Shown piece after piece: positions 1 to 8,057 of a stretch of 64,000 nt of DNA (position 1 is its first letter; every line of letters begins with the position of its first letter). The DNA is taken from contig JAUNGP010000005.1 of the NCBI GenBank assembly GCA_030524345.1, positions 1-64,000 on the forward strand, given 5' to 3'. The notes beneath the pieces are model-generated. The model did not search any database. It was given only the letters and a program-made list of their open reading frames with translations, and was not told where the DNA came from. Both the position numbers and the translations under genes were made by a program. This DNA is from Clostridia bacterium (GTDB lineage Bacteria; Bacillota; Clostridia; TANB77; CAG-465).

Positions 1-45
1 CTGTTAACCGAAGGGTCGTAGGTTCGAGCCCTACTTGAGGAGCCA
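1..45 (+). tRNA. tRNA-Asn (GTT), 3' part only
   Basis: The window opens inside a tRNA. The anticodon loop CTGTTAA (anticodon GTT, Asn) is followed by a variable loop, a T arm with GGTTCGAGCC, and an acceptor 3' strand ending in GCCA at 42-45. The 5' half lies outside the window. The CCA is encoded. Confidence 0.9.
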
Positions 46-51
46 ATATAT

Positions 52-78
52 AGCTAATACTTTTGTATTAGCTTTTTT
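52..78 (+). terminator. Intrinsic terminator after tRNA-Asn
   Basis: A 9-bp stem, AGCTAATAC / GTATTAGCT, with a TTTT loop is followed by a T run. It ends the tRNA transcript. Confidence 0.85.
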
Positions 79-98
79 GCTTATTTGGGGGAAGTTAT

Positions 99-608
99 AT
101 GAGATACTTTATTGTACCTTGTGATATGGATTTAGATAGTATTATTTCTACTTATGCTTATTATGAGTTTATCATAATTGCTGGTTTTGATGTTAAATGT
201 TTTCTAAATGAAAGAATGAATAAAAAAATCGAAGAAGTATTTAATCAATTAAATGTAAATCTTGATATTGAAAATAATATGAAGTTTGATGATAACATCA
301 TATTACTCAACAAAACGGAATCTATATTACCTAAATATATTGATAAGAATAAAGTTACTGAAATTATATCATTAAAGAATGGTGATTTTAGTGAATTTTC
401 TGATGCAAATCTAAAAATTGAATCCGTATCTTTATTATCTACTTTAATATTAGAAAGATATCGAGAATATGAGATACTGCCTTCTTTAAATTTAATTTGT
501 TTATTAAATGAATTATATAAACGATTAGATTTTAAGTTGACAGGTAGAGATAAAATAATTGAAAATTATATAAATCTATTATATGAAAATCGATTTAACA
601 TTGAATAA
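99..608 (+). CDS. Degenerate DHH-family phosphoesterase-like protein (likely pseudoenzyme)
   Basis: This 169-residue protein looks like the N-terminal domain of a DHH / family II pyrophosphatase-type protein that has lost its active site. The opening DMDLDSIIS resembles the family DxDxDS motif. A segment near residues 106-122 (IESVSLLSTLILERY) resembles the family helix SCSTSYLIYEL seen in the intact relative at 34776-35681. Where that relative has LVDHYE and IDHHPN, this protein has LLNKTE and ISLKNG, so the metal ligands are gone. The C-terminal DHHA2-like domain is also absent. A GGGGGA Shine-Dalgarno site precedes the ATG. The frame is intact, so it is not an obvious decaying gene. A non-catalytic or regulatory role is inference. 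Confidence 0.6.
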   Translation: MRYFIVPCDMDLDSIISTYAYYEFIIIAGFDVKCFLNERMNKKIEEVFNQLNVNLDIENNMKFDDNIILLNKTESILPKYIDKNKVTEIISLKNGDFSEFSDANLKIESVSLLSTLILERYREYEILPSLNLICLLNELYKRLDFKLTGRDKIIENYINLLYENRFNIE

Positions 609-613
609 TATAG

Positions 614-642
614 TTGTCGATTTGCTTAAAATATGATATAAT
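614..642 (+). promoter_or_regulatory. Promoter of coaD
   Basis: TTGTCG, 17 bp, then TATAAT preceded by TGA (extended -10). Confidence 0.75.
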
Positions 643-693
643 CTGTTATTAATGTACACATAATATTTTTTCAAATTTGAAAGGAGACTTACC

Positions 694-1179
694 ATGAATA
701 TTGGCTTTTATGCCGGATCTTTTGATGTTTTTACTTATGGTCATTTACTCGTTGTTAAAAAGGCTTCTATATTATTTGATAAGCTGATCATTGGCATGGG
801 AGTAAATGAGAATAAAAGGAGAAGATATGATATCAATTTAATGAAAAAGGCTATTGAAAAAACTTTGGAGCAGGAAAAATTGTTTAATGTAGAGGTTATT
901 ATTTATAATGGATTTACAGTTACTGAAGCAGAAAAACATCATGCTAACAATCTTGTAAGAGGTATTAGGACTTTAACTGATTACCAGTTTGAAGAAGATT
1001 TAGCAACTAAAAATGAGGTGCTTTCAGGGATTGATACCATTTATATTCGCTCTGGAAAATTTGGCTGTATTAGTTCGAGTTTTGTTAAGGCACTAATTGA
1101 CGAAGGAGGATGGGATATCTCTAAATATGTTCCAACTCCAGTATTAGAATTAATTAATAACTTAGAGGGTATTGTGTAA
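694..1179 (+). CDS. coaD: Phosphopantetheine adenylyltransferase
   Basis: CoaD transfers AMP from ATP to 4'-phosphopantetheine, the fourth step of coenzyme A synthesis, in the cytosol. At 161 residues it has the usual family length. The nucleotidyltransferase motif appears as AGSFDVFTYGH (residues 7-17). The family normally has GSFDP-x-T-x-GH, so the Pro is replaced by Val. LVRGIRTLTDYQFE (about 88-101) matches the substrate-binding RGLR..DFEYE motif. ISSSFVK (about 126-132) matches the C-terminal ISSS motif. The AAAGGAG site fits the ATG. The gene is monocistronic, with its own promoter and a terminator overlapping its stop codon. Confidence 0.93.
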   Translation: MNIGFYAGSFDVFTYGHLLVVKKASILFDKLIIGMGVNENKRRRYDINLMKKAIEKTLEQEKLFNVEVIIYNGFTVTEAEKHHANNLVRGIRTLTDYQFEEDLATKNEVLSGIDTIYIRSGKFGCISSSFVKALIDEGGWDISKYVPTPVLELINNLEGIV

Positions 1180-1197
1180 CAATACTCTCTATTTTTT
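1164..1197 (+). terminator. Terminator overlapping the coaD stop codon
   Basis: GAGGGTATTGT pairs with ACAATACTCTC and is followed by TATTTTTT. The 5' arm is coaD coding sequence and the stop codon lies in the loop. Confidence 0.8.
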
Positions 1198-1209
1198 CTA
1201 ATATTCTAA

Positions 1210-1238
1210 TTGAAAAAATAACATTGTTGTGTTATAAT
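1210..1238 (+). promoter_or_regulatory. Promoter of the MscS gene
   Basis: TTGAAA, 17 bp, TATAAT. Confidence 0.75.
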
Positions 1239-1280
1239 TTATATTTGCTAATGCATAGAGTATAAAGAAAGAAGGAAATA

Positions 1281-2159
1281 ATGAGCTGGTTAATGAATAT
1301 AAGTGAGCATTTAGAAGATATTACTGGTATTCCAAGTCAGTATATAAATTTAATAATTGTTTCAATTATCATAATATTGATTGTAAAGTTTATCAGAAAG
1401 ATTATTTATGAAATTTATTTGAAGTTTCATGAACAGTCAAGAGAGATTTATTTATATAATAGAAAAACGCAATTGCTTTCTAATATTATCATATTATTGC
1501 TGCTGATAATTGTATGGGGAGAAAATATAAAATCTTTTATGACTTTTATATCATTTTTTTCTGCTGGTGTAGTAATTGCTATTCGAGAGATAGTGTTAAA
1601 TTTCGTTGCAGGACTATATATAAAGATAAATAAACCATTTAGTTTAGAGGATAGAATTGAAATAAATGGACTTAAAGGAGATGTAGTTAATTTAAATCTT
1701 ACAAGTTTTGATATATTAGAAATTGGGGATAGGGTAAAGGGAGAACAAAGTACTGGAAGAATTGTACATGTTCCAAATTCTATTGTTTTTGCATATCCAT
1801 TGAAAAATTATGTAAAAGCTTTTAAATACATATGGAATGAGATAACAGTAGTAATAGATTTGGATTCGGACGTTCAAAAAGTAAAATATATGTTATATAA
1901 GATTGTAAAAAAGAATAGTGTGATAAAAGAAATACCTAAAAAGATGGAAAATCAAATTAGTACAGCAAGTGAAGATTATAGAATATACTTTAATAATTTA
2001 CAACCAATTATTTATACATCTGTTGTAGATGGACATATAGAGTTATATATAAGATATTTAGTTCATCCCAAAAAAGCAAGAAATGTTGAAGATTTGATCT
2101 GGATAGATATTTTAAAATTGAATCGAGAGAAGAAAATAAAATTAATAAAAAGTGCATAA
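1281..2159 (+). CDS. MscS-family mechanosensitive ion channel
   Basis: This 292-residue membrane protein has hydrophobic segments near residues 22-42, 67-82 and 87-115, followed by a soluble domain. The segment FFSAGVVIAIREIVLNFVAG fits the pore-lining TM3. The adjoining INKPFSLEDRIEINGLKGDVV and VHVPNSIVFAYPLKNY fit the beta domain and following region of MscS, where the family often has PF..GD.I.......G.V and PN. Members open under membrane tension and release solutes on hypo-osmotic shock. The gene has its own promoter and an AAGAAGGA site before the ATG, and converges on the next gene. Confidence 0.88.
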   Translation: MSWLMNISEHLEDITGIPSQYINLIIVSIIIILIVKFIRKIIYEIYLKFHEQSREIYLYNRKTQLLSNIIILLLLIIVWGENIKSFMTFISFFSAGVVIAIREIVLNFVAGLYIKINKPFSLEDRIEINGLKGDVVNLNLTSFDILEIGDRVKGEQSTGRIVHVPNSIVFAYPLKNYVKAFKYIWNEITVVIDLDSDVQKVKYMLYKIVKKNSVIKEIPKKMENQISTASEDYRIYFNNLQPIIYTSVVDGHIELYIRYLVHPKKARNVEDLIWIDILKLNREKKIKLIKSA

Positions 2160-2176
2160 TGTTTTCGTTATGCACT
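2151..2176. terminator. Bidirectional terminator made from both genes' last codons
   Basis: AGTGCATAA (2151-2159) is the exact inverted repeat of TTATGCACT (2168-2176). On each strand AGTGCATAA encodes Ser-Ala-stop, so both convergent proteins end in SA. The downstream T-rich flank is ACTTTTG on the plus strand and TTTTTATTAATTTT on the minus strand. Confidence 0.8.
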
Positions 2177-2710
2177 TACTTTTGTGAATGCTGTTTTTAG
2201 ATTTCCTTCATACATGACATCGGAAGAAATATAGTTTTCTAAGTCGCCTGGACTAATACAAACAGGATTTTTATCCAATTTTAATATACCACTATCTACT
2301 AATACCTCACTTACAAATTGACTACAAAAATAAGAATCTTTTGGGGTAAATGGGATATTTAATACAGGAGAAATTAACCCTATAAAATTGTATTTTAATA
2401 AATTTTGTTTTCTTTTAAATCTATTAATTATTTTCTTAACTTTTTTATACTCTAAATCTGATACTTCTAATTTATAGATTCGGCATGCAATATTTGGTAA
2501 TTTTGCAAAAAGACCTTTGTTTACTGATTCTAAAACAAAACCACTATTAAATGGATTATAAATATATCTTCTTGCAAAACTATACATTGTAGTGATATCA
2601 TCACTAGTTGCAATTGATACATGAGAATATGTTTTTCTTGTAACTTTTCTAATAATTTTAGAAGGAATAGTACCAGAATGAGAGAAAATCACATAAATAC
2701 TTTTAGCCAT
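2168..2710 (-). CDS. Permuted papain-like (YiiX/C92-type) cysteine hydrolase
   Basis: This 180-residue protein resembles the circularly permuted NlpC/P60 group (YiiX/YebB, peptidase family C92). An N-terminal segment, IYVIFSHSGTIPSKIIR, is followed by TYSHVSIAT (about residues 27-35) carrying the candidate catalytic His. YFCSQFVSEVL (about 128-138) carries the candidate catalytic Cys. No signal peptide is evident, so it may act inside the cell. Family substrates are acyl or peptidyl amides; the one here is unknown. The ATG follows an AAGGTGAT site. The gene stands alone and converges on the MscS gene. Confidence 0.78.
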   Translation of the reverse strand: MAKSIYVIFSHSGTIPSKIIRKVTRKTYSHVSIATSDDITTMYSFARRYIYNPFNSGFVLESVNKGLFAKLPNIACRIYKLEVSDLEYKKVKKIINRFKRKQNLLKYNFIGLISPVLNIPFTPKDSYFCSQFVSEVLVDSGILKLDKNPVCISPGDLENYISSDVMYEGNLKTAFTKVSA

Positions 2711-2808
2711 TATATCACCTTATTAAATATATACTATTATAAACATAGTAAAATGTCAATAAATGTATTAAAATTTAGATAAGTCAAGTTATGAGAAAAG
2801 ATTCTAAA

Positions 2809-2837
2809 TTGACATAAAACTATAAATGTGATATAAT
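2809..2837 (+). promoter_or_regulatory. Perfect consensus promoter with extended -10
   Basis: TTGACA (2809-2814), 17 bp, TATAAT (2832-2837), with TGA directly before the -10. One of only two fully consensus promoters seen; the other drives rpoB. Confidence 0.92.
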
Positions 2838-2872
2838 TATAATGAAAAAAATTTTTAAAGGAGGACATAATT

Positions 2873-3568
2873 ATGTCAAAATTGAAATTATCTATGAGTA
2901 GAGATGATTTTTATGGCGCTCGTGCGCCGAAGGAGGCTAAAGAGTCAACGGCACCTGAGCGTAGACCTGAGCGTAGAACTAGATCCGCGGCCAAAAATGA
3001 AGTGACCGTTTTAAACGATTACGAAGTTTATGGTCAAATTGGGGAAATGAAGCTTTTTGTCGACCCGATGGAATGTTCTGGCTTTACGATTGTAGCTGGT
3101 GAAACCAGATTACAGATGAAAGAAGCGTTAGAGGATCTGAAGGAATTCACCTATAAGGGAGAACAGTTCCGATTGGGAAAGCCCACGAGGAAATATAAGG
3201 AGTTTCTTAAAGGTGATCACTGGATAGACGTTGACGTCCCGGTGATTTTTAATGGAACTATTCTCAATATTTCTGAGATGAAACGTCAGCCTTTGGTTGA
3301 TAGAGTTCTTCTCAATGATAAAAGTTGTGGCTTGGTGATTGCCGGGAATGTTTTTTTCCATGAGGAAATGGAAGATAATTCCCAGTTTGTGACCGGCAAT
3401 ATTTTGAGAGCAAGAAAGATGAAAGTCGGAGGCGCTGAAGTACTGCAGGTTGTAACCGTAGACGGTGCAAACTATATTCTTACCGAAAAATGTGGTAAAG
3501 AGCCGCAAAGAGTTATAGAAGAGGACAAGATCGAACGTCTTACTGAAGAAGACGTAGAGATTCTTTAA
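2873..3568 (+). CDS. G+C-rich orphan protein of unknown function, likely highly expressed
   Basis: I do not recognise this 231-residue protein. It begins with a basic, low-complexity stretch (residues 10-40, rich in Arg, Glu and Ala). A predicted soluble, mostly beta or alpha/beta region follows (about 42-231), with no membrane segment. Composition differs sharply from its neighbours: two 60-base blocks I counted (2941-3000 and 3181-3240) hold 32 and 28 G+C, against roughly 18 nearby. It uses CGT, CTG, GTC, GAC and ACC codons that its neighbours avoid. It has a perfect promoter, an AAAGGAGG site 8 nt before the ATG, and a G+C-rich terminator, so it is a complete single-gene unit. Recent acquisition, or selection for expression, would explain this. 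Function unknown. Confidence 0.85.
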   Translation: MSKLKLSMSRDDFYGARAPKEAKESTAPERRPERRTRSAAKNEVTVLNDYEVYGQIGEMKLFVDPMECSGFTIVAGETRLQMKEALEDLKEFTYKGEQFRLGKPTRKYKEFLKGDHWIDVDVPVIFNGTILNISEMKRQPLVDRVLLNDKSCGLVIAGNVFFHEEMEDNSQFVTGNILRARKMKVGGAEVLQVVTVDGANYILTEKCGKEPQRVIEEDKIERLTEEDVEIL

Positions 3569-3582
3569 TTTTCTGTCAGGTA

Positions 3583-3614
3583 AAGGGGGCGCTACTAAAG
3601 TAGCGCTCCTTTCA
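3583..3614 (+). terminator. G+C-rich intrinsic terminator
   Basis: GGGGGCGCTAC, a TAAA loop, then GTAGCGCTCCTTTC. It is much richer in G+C than the other terminators in the window, matching the gene it ends. Confidence 0.85.
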
Positions 3615-3697
3615 TGTTTATTAATTTATGAAAATAGAGCATAGATGGCTTGAAAATAGATTTGGTTACATATATAATCAATTTGGAGGTATGATAT

Positions 3698-4153
3698 ATG
3701 ATTTTAAATTATTCTGATCAAAAAGTAATAAATAGCAAAAAATCGATATTTTTAGCAGGACCTTTACCTAGAAAAAAAGAAATTAAAAATTGGAAAGATG
3801 ATGTTCTAAAATATTTGAAAGAATTGAAATATGATGGTGTTGTATATATACCAGAAAAAAGGAATCATCAGATAATAGAAGGAGATGCAGATCAAACAAA
3901 CTGGGAAATGGAAGCAATGAATCATTCTAAAGTTCTACTATTTTGGATTCCTAGAAGTTTTCCTGATATGCTTGGACTTACAACTAATGTTGAATTTGGA
4001 ATCTGGCTTTCTTCTGGAAAAATATTATATGGAAGACCAGATGATGCTTATATGATTGAGTATCTTGATTTAGTATATGATAAATATTATCATAAAAAAC
4101 CATATAATAATTTATTTGAACTTGTAAAGGAAGCTGTCAAAATAAACAATTAA
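3698..4153 (+). CDS. Nucleoside 2-deoxyribosyltransferase-like protein
   Basis: This 151-residue protein resembles the deoxyribosyltransferase-like family (Nuc_deoxyrib_tr2 type). IFLAGPLPR (residues 17-25) matches the opening beta strand and SIFLAGP motif. NWEMEAMNHSKVLLFWIPR (about 68-86) contains the WE..AM..S..LLFW pattern. GLTTNVEFGIWLSSGK (about 93-108) carries the family Glu used as nucleophile in true deoxyribosyltransferases, and YGRPDDA follows. Possible roles are exchange of nucleoside bases or removal of a modified nucleotide. The substrate is not predictable. The ATG follows TTTGGAGG. Confidence 0.75.
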   Translation: MILNYSDQKVINSKKSIFLAGPLPRKKEIKNWKDDVLKYLKELKYDGVVYIPEKRNHQIIEGDADQTNWEMEAMNHSKVLLFWIPRSFPDMLGLTTNVEFGIWLSSGKILYGRPDDAYMIEYLDLVYDKYYHKKPYNNLFELVKEAVKINN

Positions 4154-4212
4154 AAATTTCAAGTACTTTTAACAAAAAAATAATTTCTTTATATAATACT
4201 ATAGGTGATATT

Positions 4213-4479
4213 ATGAATAGTGTTATTGAAGTAATTATATATTTTGTTGCAGTACTTGGAATTTTTTTGACATATATGTCGATAAAGAGTTATGATGAAG
4301 TTTATGGTAATGTTAATGAATATAGAGTGGATAACTCAGATATGAAAAGAATTGATCTTGTAATCAAAATTAAAAATTATGAGGAAGAGGAAATAGAAGA
4401 ACTTGTGGAAACTATAAAATATGGGAAATTTAATAATTTATTAGATATTGTTGATAATATTAAAATAGAAAAAGATTAG
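4213..4479 (+). CDS. Small membrane-anchored protein, unknown
   Basis: I do not recognise this 88-residue protein. One hydrophobic segment (about residues 3-23) sits at the N-terminus, followed by an acidic, helical tail with EEEEIEELVE near residue 58. The start ATG follows AGGTGATATT. It sits just upstream of ruvA, whose likely promoter begins a few bases after its stop, so the two are probably separate units. Confidence 0.6.
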   Translation: MNSVIEVIIYFVAVLGIFLTYMSIKSYDEVYGNVNEYRVDNSDMKRIDLVIKIKNYEEEEIEELVETIKYGKFNNLLDIVDNIKIEKD

Positions 4480-4486
4480 CTATAAA

Positions 4487-4515
4487 TTGACTTTAGAATC
4501 TATTTTGTATAAAAT
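4487..4515 (+). promoter_or_regulatory. Promoter of ruvA
   Basis: TTGACT, 17 bp, TAAAAT. Confidence 0.7.
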
Positions 4516-4535
4516 ATAAAAATGAGGTGATTATT

Positions 4536-5132
4536 TTGTACGCAAGTTTTAAAGGAAATATTGACGAAAAATTGAGTGATAGAATTATTTTAGAAGTAAA
4601 TAATATAGGATATGAGATATATTTGCCAGAATCGGAGATAGAAGTATTAAAAGAAAATCAAGAGATAAAAATTTTTACATATTTACAAGTAAGAGAAGAT
4701 GATATGAAGCTTTTTGGTTTTTTGTCTAGAGAAACATTAGAATTTTTTAAAAAATTAATTAGTGTAAGTGGAGTTGGTCCAAAAGTGGCTTTAGGCATTA
4801 TTTCTAATATTAGTGCAAGCGATATGTGTATTGCAATAGCAACTGAAAATATTGCTGCTTTGAAATCAGTCCCAGGAATAGGTCCAAAAATGGCACAAAA
4901 AATTGTGTTTGAATTGAAAGATAAGATTTTAAAGGATCAGATGACTGATATTAAAACTAAGACTTCAAAGGTAATGCTAGTTAATAGTAATGTAAAAGAA
5001 GCAATTACTGCCCTACAAGTATTAGGCTATACTGAAAAGCAAGTGAAAGAGGTTATGAATCGTATTGCAATAAATGATGATTCTGTCGAAAACATTATAA
5101 GGAAAGTACTAAAAGAAATGCAAAATATGTAG
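4536..5132 (+). CDS. ruvA: Holliday junction branch migration protein RuvA
   Basis: RuvA binds four-way junctions as a tetramer and recruits the RuvB motor. The product is 198 residues. An OB-fold N-terminus (YASFKGNI..., residues 2-60) is followed by tandem helix-hairpin-helix motifs, VSGVGPKVAL (about 73-82) and VPGIGPKMAQKI (about 108-119). A C-terminal UBA-like domain (about 150-198) would contact RuvB. I chose the TTG at 4536, with a GAGGTGA site 5 nt upstream, because it gives the family-typical (M)YA.FKG start. The upstream GTG at 4527 lies inside that site. ruvB is not adjacent and not in this window. Confidence 0.92.
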   Translation: MYASFKGNIDEKLSDRIILEVNNIGYEIYLPESEIEVLKENQEIKIFTYLQVREDDMKLFGFLSRETLEFFKKLISVSGVGPKVALGIISNISASDMCIAIATENIAALKSVPGIGPKMAQKIVFELKDKILKDQMTDIKTKTSKVMLVNSNVKEAITALQVLGYTEKQVKEVMNRIAINDDSVENIIRKVLKEMQNM

Positions 5133-5203
5133 ACAAAAAAAATATTTTATGCTATTATGTAATTGGAATAGTATAAATTTTGATATATGAAAGGAAAGAA
5201 CAA

Positions 5204-5878
5204 ATGATAGAATTTATAAACGTTGTGAAAAAATATAATCATGATGTTATAGCTTTAGATAGCATTAATTTAAAAATAGAAAAAGGAGAATTTGCCTTTT
5301 TAGTAGGACCATCAGGCTCTGGTAAATCAACATTTTTGAAACTGATGATCAGAGAAGAAGATTCAACCTCAGGAAAAATCTTAATTGATGGGAAAGATGT
5401 AGGAAAATTAAAACCTAAAGAAATACCATATTTAAGAAGAAAAATTGGATTTGTATTTCAGGACTTTAGACTTTTATATGATAGAACAGTAGCTGAAAAC
5501 ATTGCTTTTGCACTTAGAATAATAGATGCATCAGAAAGAGAAATAAAAGTGCAGACAAAAAATGTATTGGAAATGGTAGGCCTTTCTAGCAAAGAAAAAT
5601 ATTATCCTAATCAATTGTCTGGCGGGGAACAGCAAAGGGTTGCTTTGGCTAGGGCTTTAGCTACTAAGCCTCCAATTATCATTGCTGACGAACCTACTGG
5701 AAATCTTGATCCAACAACAGCTGATGATATTTTTAAAACTTTACTTGAAATTAATTCGAGAGGTACAACGGTACTTGTTGTAACACATGCAAAGGATATC
5801 GTAAATAAATTGAATAAAAGAGTTATCGCCCTTGATCATGGAAAAATTGTGAAAGATGAAGAAAGAGGGGGGTACTAA
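5204..5878 (+). CDS. ftsE: Cell division ATP-binding protein FtsE
   Basis: FtsE is the ATPase of the FtsEX complex, which couples division to peptidoglycan hydrolase activation. The 224 residues contain Walker A GPSGSGKST (about 35-43), the Q-loop (VFQDFRLL), the signature LSGGEQQRVALARAL (about 138-152), Walker B IIIADEPTGNLD (about 159-170) and the switch His (VTHAKD). The ATG at 5204 follows AAAGGAAAG and gives the usual MIEF start; an upstream TTG at 5180 is not supported. ftsX starts 3 nt after the stop, so the two are co-translated. Confidence 0.95.
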   Translation: MIEFINVVKKYNHDVIALDSINLKIEKGEFAFLVGPSGSGKSTFLKLMIREEDSTSGKILIDGKDVGKLKPKEIPYLRRKIGFVFQDFRLLYDRTVAENIAFALRIIDASEREIKVQTKNVLEMVGLSSKEKYYPNQLSGGEQQRVALARALATKPPIIIADEPTGNLDPTTADDIFKTLLEINSRGTTVLVVTHAKDIVNKLNKRVIALDHGKIVKDEERGGY

Positions 5879-5880
5879 AA

Positions 5881-6771
5881 ATGACAACAAAAACATATTT
5901 AATAAAAGAAGGATATGAAAATTTAAAGAAACATGGAGGAAAAACTGTTTCTACAATGCTGATCATATGTGCAACAATGTTAGTACTAGGAATATTTATT
6001 ATTTTGCTTCAAAATGTGAATAAAAATGTCGAAACTGTTAGAGTTCAGCAAGGACTGCAAGCTCTAATTTCTGATACTGCTACTGCTGAAGAAAAAGAAT
6101 ATATGAAAGATCAAATACTAAAAATTGAACATGTAAAAGATGTTCAGTATCTTGATAAAGAAATGGCTTATGAAGATGCAAAAGAACTTTTTAAAGATCA
6201 AGAATACTTTTTGGAAGGATTAGAGAATGTCAACATATTTCCAGAATCTTTTGTTGTAACTTTTAGCAATATAGAATATGGAGATGAAATAAAAGCACAA
6301 GTTGAAAAAATTGATGGAATTTATAAAGTAAAATATGATGAATCTACAATTCAAGCTGTAATCGCGTTATCAAAGATAGCAAATGTATTTCTACTTGGAA
6401 TTGGTGCAGTTTTATTGATTGTAAGTATATTTATAATATCAAATACTATAAAACTTGCAGTATATTCAAATAAAAGAGAGATATTTATAATGAGATATAT
6501 AGGAGCAACTAATAAATTTATAAAAATGCCATTTATTATTGAAGGATCAATCATGGGATTATTATCTGCTATCATATCATTTGTTATTATATCACTTGGA
6601 TATGTTGTTTTGTATGCTAGACTTCCACAGATCGGATCTTCTTTAGGTGTTTTTGGTTTTATGTCTTATTCAAGTTTGTGGTATCAAATACTAATAGCAT
6701 ATATAGTATTAGGACTATTTATAGGACTATTTGGTAGTGCTATATCTATAAAAAAATATTTAAAGGTATAG
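5881..6771 (+). CDS. ftsX: Cell division protein FtsX
   Basis: FtsX is the membrane subunit of FtsEX. The 296 residues have the family layout: one N-terminal membrane helix (about 25-45), an extracellular domain (about 46-165), then three membrane helices (about 168-190, 215-245 and 262-285). ILRYIGAT-like text (FIMRYIGATNKF) lies in the cytoplasmic loop after TM2. Its extracellular domain should bind one or both of the coiled-coil M23 hydrolases encoded directly downstream, by analogy with FtsX-EnvC and FtsX-PcsB. The ATG follows AGAGGGGGG. Confidence 0.94.
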   Translation: MTTKTYLIKEGYENLKKHGGKTVSTMLIICATMLVLGIFIILLQNVNKNVETVRVQQGLQALISDTATAEEKEYMKDQILKIEHVKDVQYLDKEMAYEDAKELFKDQEYFLEGLENVNIFPESFVVTFSNIEYGDEIKAQVEKIDGIYKVKYDESTIQAVIALSKIANVFLLGIGAVLLIVSIFIISNTIKLAVYSNKREIFIMRYIGATNKFIKMPFIIEGSIMGLLSAIISFVIISLGYVVLYARLPQIGSSLGVFGFMSYSSLWYQILIAYIVLGLFIGLFGSAISIKKYLKV

Positions 6772-6781
6772 GAGGTTGAAT

Positions 6782-8032
6782 ATGTTATATATAAAATGTT
6801 CTGAAAAATATAATAGTAGAGTAATTTTAATAATTTGTTCATTAATTATATTTTTATGGAGCTTATCTAACATATTTGCCACTGACAATTTAGCTGAGTA
6901 TGAAAGGGAATTAGAAAAAGTAAAGCAAGAACAAAAAGAAAATTCTGAAAAACTTACTGGTATAGATAAGGAGCTTGCATTTTATGCATATGAAATTGCA
7001 AATTATGATAGTCAAATGCTTGAATATAGTAAAAAATCAGGAGAACTTCAGGAGGAAATTGAAGCTATCAGTAATAAGTTAGATGAATTAGATGAATCTT
7101 TAGAAAACTCAGATGCAGAATATACAAAAGCTGTCGAACTTTATGCAAATAGGCTTAGAATATTATATGAGAATGGTCTACCATCCATATTAGATATATA
7201 TATTAAATCTGAAACTTTGTCTGATTTCTTTTTAAAAATGGAGATATATAATCAGATATTGGAATATGATAAAAATACAATAGGAAGATTTCAAAACAAA
7301 AAAGATTATGTAGATTATATAAAAAAAGATATTCAAGTACAAAAATTACAATTGGAAAATTTAAAAGATGAAAATGATGCGCAAATAGAAGCTTTGAATT
7401 TAACGATAGAAACAAAGCAAAATAAAATGAAAGAACTAGAGAGTACTCAATCTGAATTGATTGCTAGTTCTGAGTCTTTAATTCAGAAAAGAAAAGAAGC
7501 ATTATCAAAGATTGATGATGAAGTTGCAAGGGTGATTAGAGAGGCACAGGAAGATATTGCAAATGGAACTTCTACTACATTTACTGGGGGAGATTTTGTA
7601 TGGCCAGTTAGTGGATATGTAACAATAACTACTAGATTTGGACAAATATATAATTTAGTTGATCCAGCTGGTAGTGCACATACTGGTACTGATATTGCAG
7701 GTGCTTCAATAATGGGAAAACCAATACTTGCAATAGAGTCTGGAAAAGTAACAACTGCTACATATAGTAATTATGGATATGGAAATTATGTTATTATCAA
7801 TCATGGTAGATGTACGTCAGATAATAATAACTATATATCTTTGTATGGGCATTGTAGTTCTCTTACTGTAGAGCCTGGAGATATGGTAGAAAAAGGCCAA
7901 GTAATCGGTTATGTAGGATCAACTGGAAACTCAACAGGTCCTCATTTACATCTAGAAATACGTATAAATGGTATTTTAACAGATCCATTAGCTCAGTATC
8001 CGGCTATTGAATTCAATCATTTATATTTATAA
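6782..8032 (+). CDS. EnvC/PcsB-like coiled-coil M23 peptidoglycan hydrolase, copy 1
   Basis: This secreted 416-residue protein has an N-terminal hydrophobic segment (about residues 14-34). A long coiled coil (about 38-255) follows, then a C-terminal LytM/M23 domain (about 272-400). The domain has HTGTDIAG (H and D zinc ligands) and the HLHLEI motif near residue 388, so a zinc metallopeptidase cutting stem-peptide crosslinks is likely. The coiled coil should dock on FtsX. The ATG at 6782 sits 6 nt after GGAGG; the in-frame TTG at 6776 touches the site. It is a paralogue of the next gene. Confidence 0.88.
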   Translation: MLYIKCSEKYNSRVILIICSLIIFLWSLSNIFATDNLAEYERELEKVKQEQKENSEKLTGIDKELAFYAYEIANYDSQMLEYSKKSGELQEEIEAISNKLDELDESLENSDAEYTKAVELYANRLRILYENGLPSILDIYIKSETLSDFFLKMEIYNQILEYDKNTIGRFQNKKDYVDYIKKDIQVQKLQLENLKDENDAQIEALNLTIETKQNKMKELESTQSELIASSESLIQKRKEALSKIDDEVARVIREAQEDIANGTSTTFTGGDFVWPVSGYVTITTRFGQIYNLVDPAGSAHTGTDIAGASIMGKPILAIESGKVTTATYSNYGYGNYVIINHGRCTSDNNNYISLYGHCSSLTVEPGDMVEKGQVIGYVGSTGNSTGPHLHLEIRINGILTDPLAQYPAIEFNHLYL

Positions 8033-8057
8033 TATACAAAAGAAAGGGGTTGATAAT

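Noticed and set aside
3128-3508. Antisense reading frame inside the G+C-rich gene
   Set aside because: It has no Shine-Dalgarno site or promoter. The sense gene has both, and the antisense product has no recognisable features.
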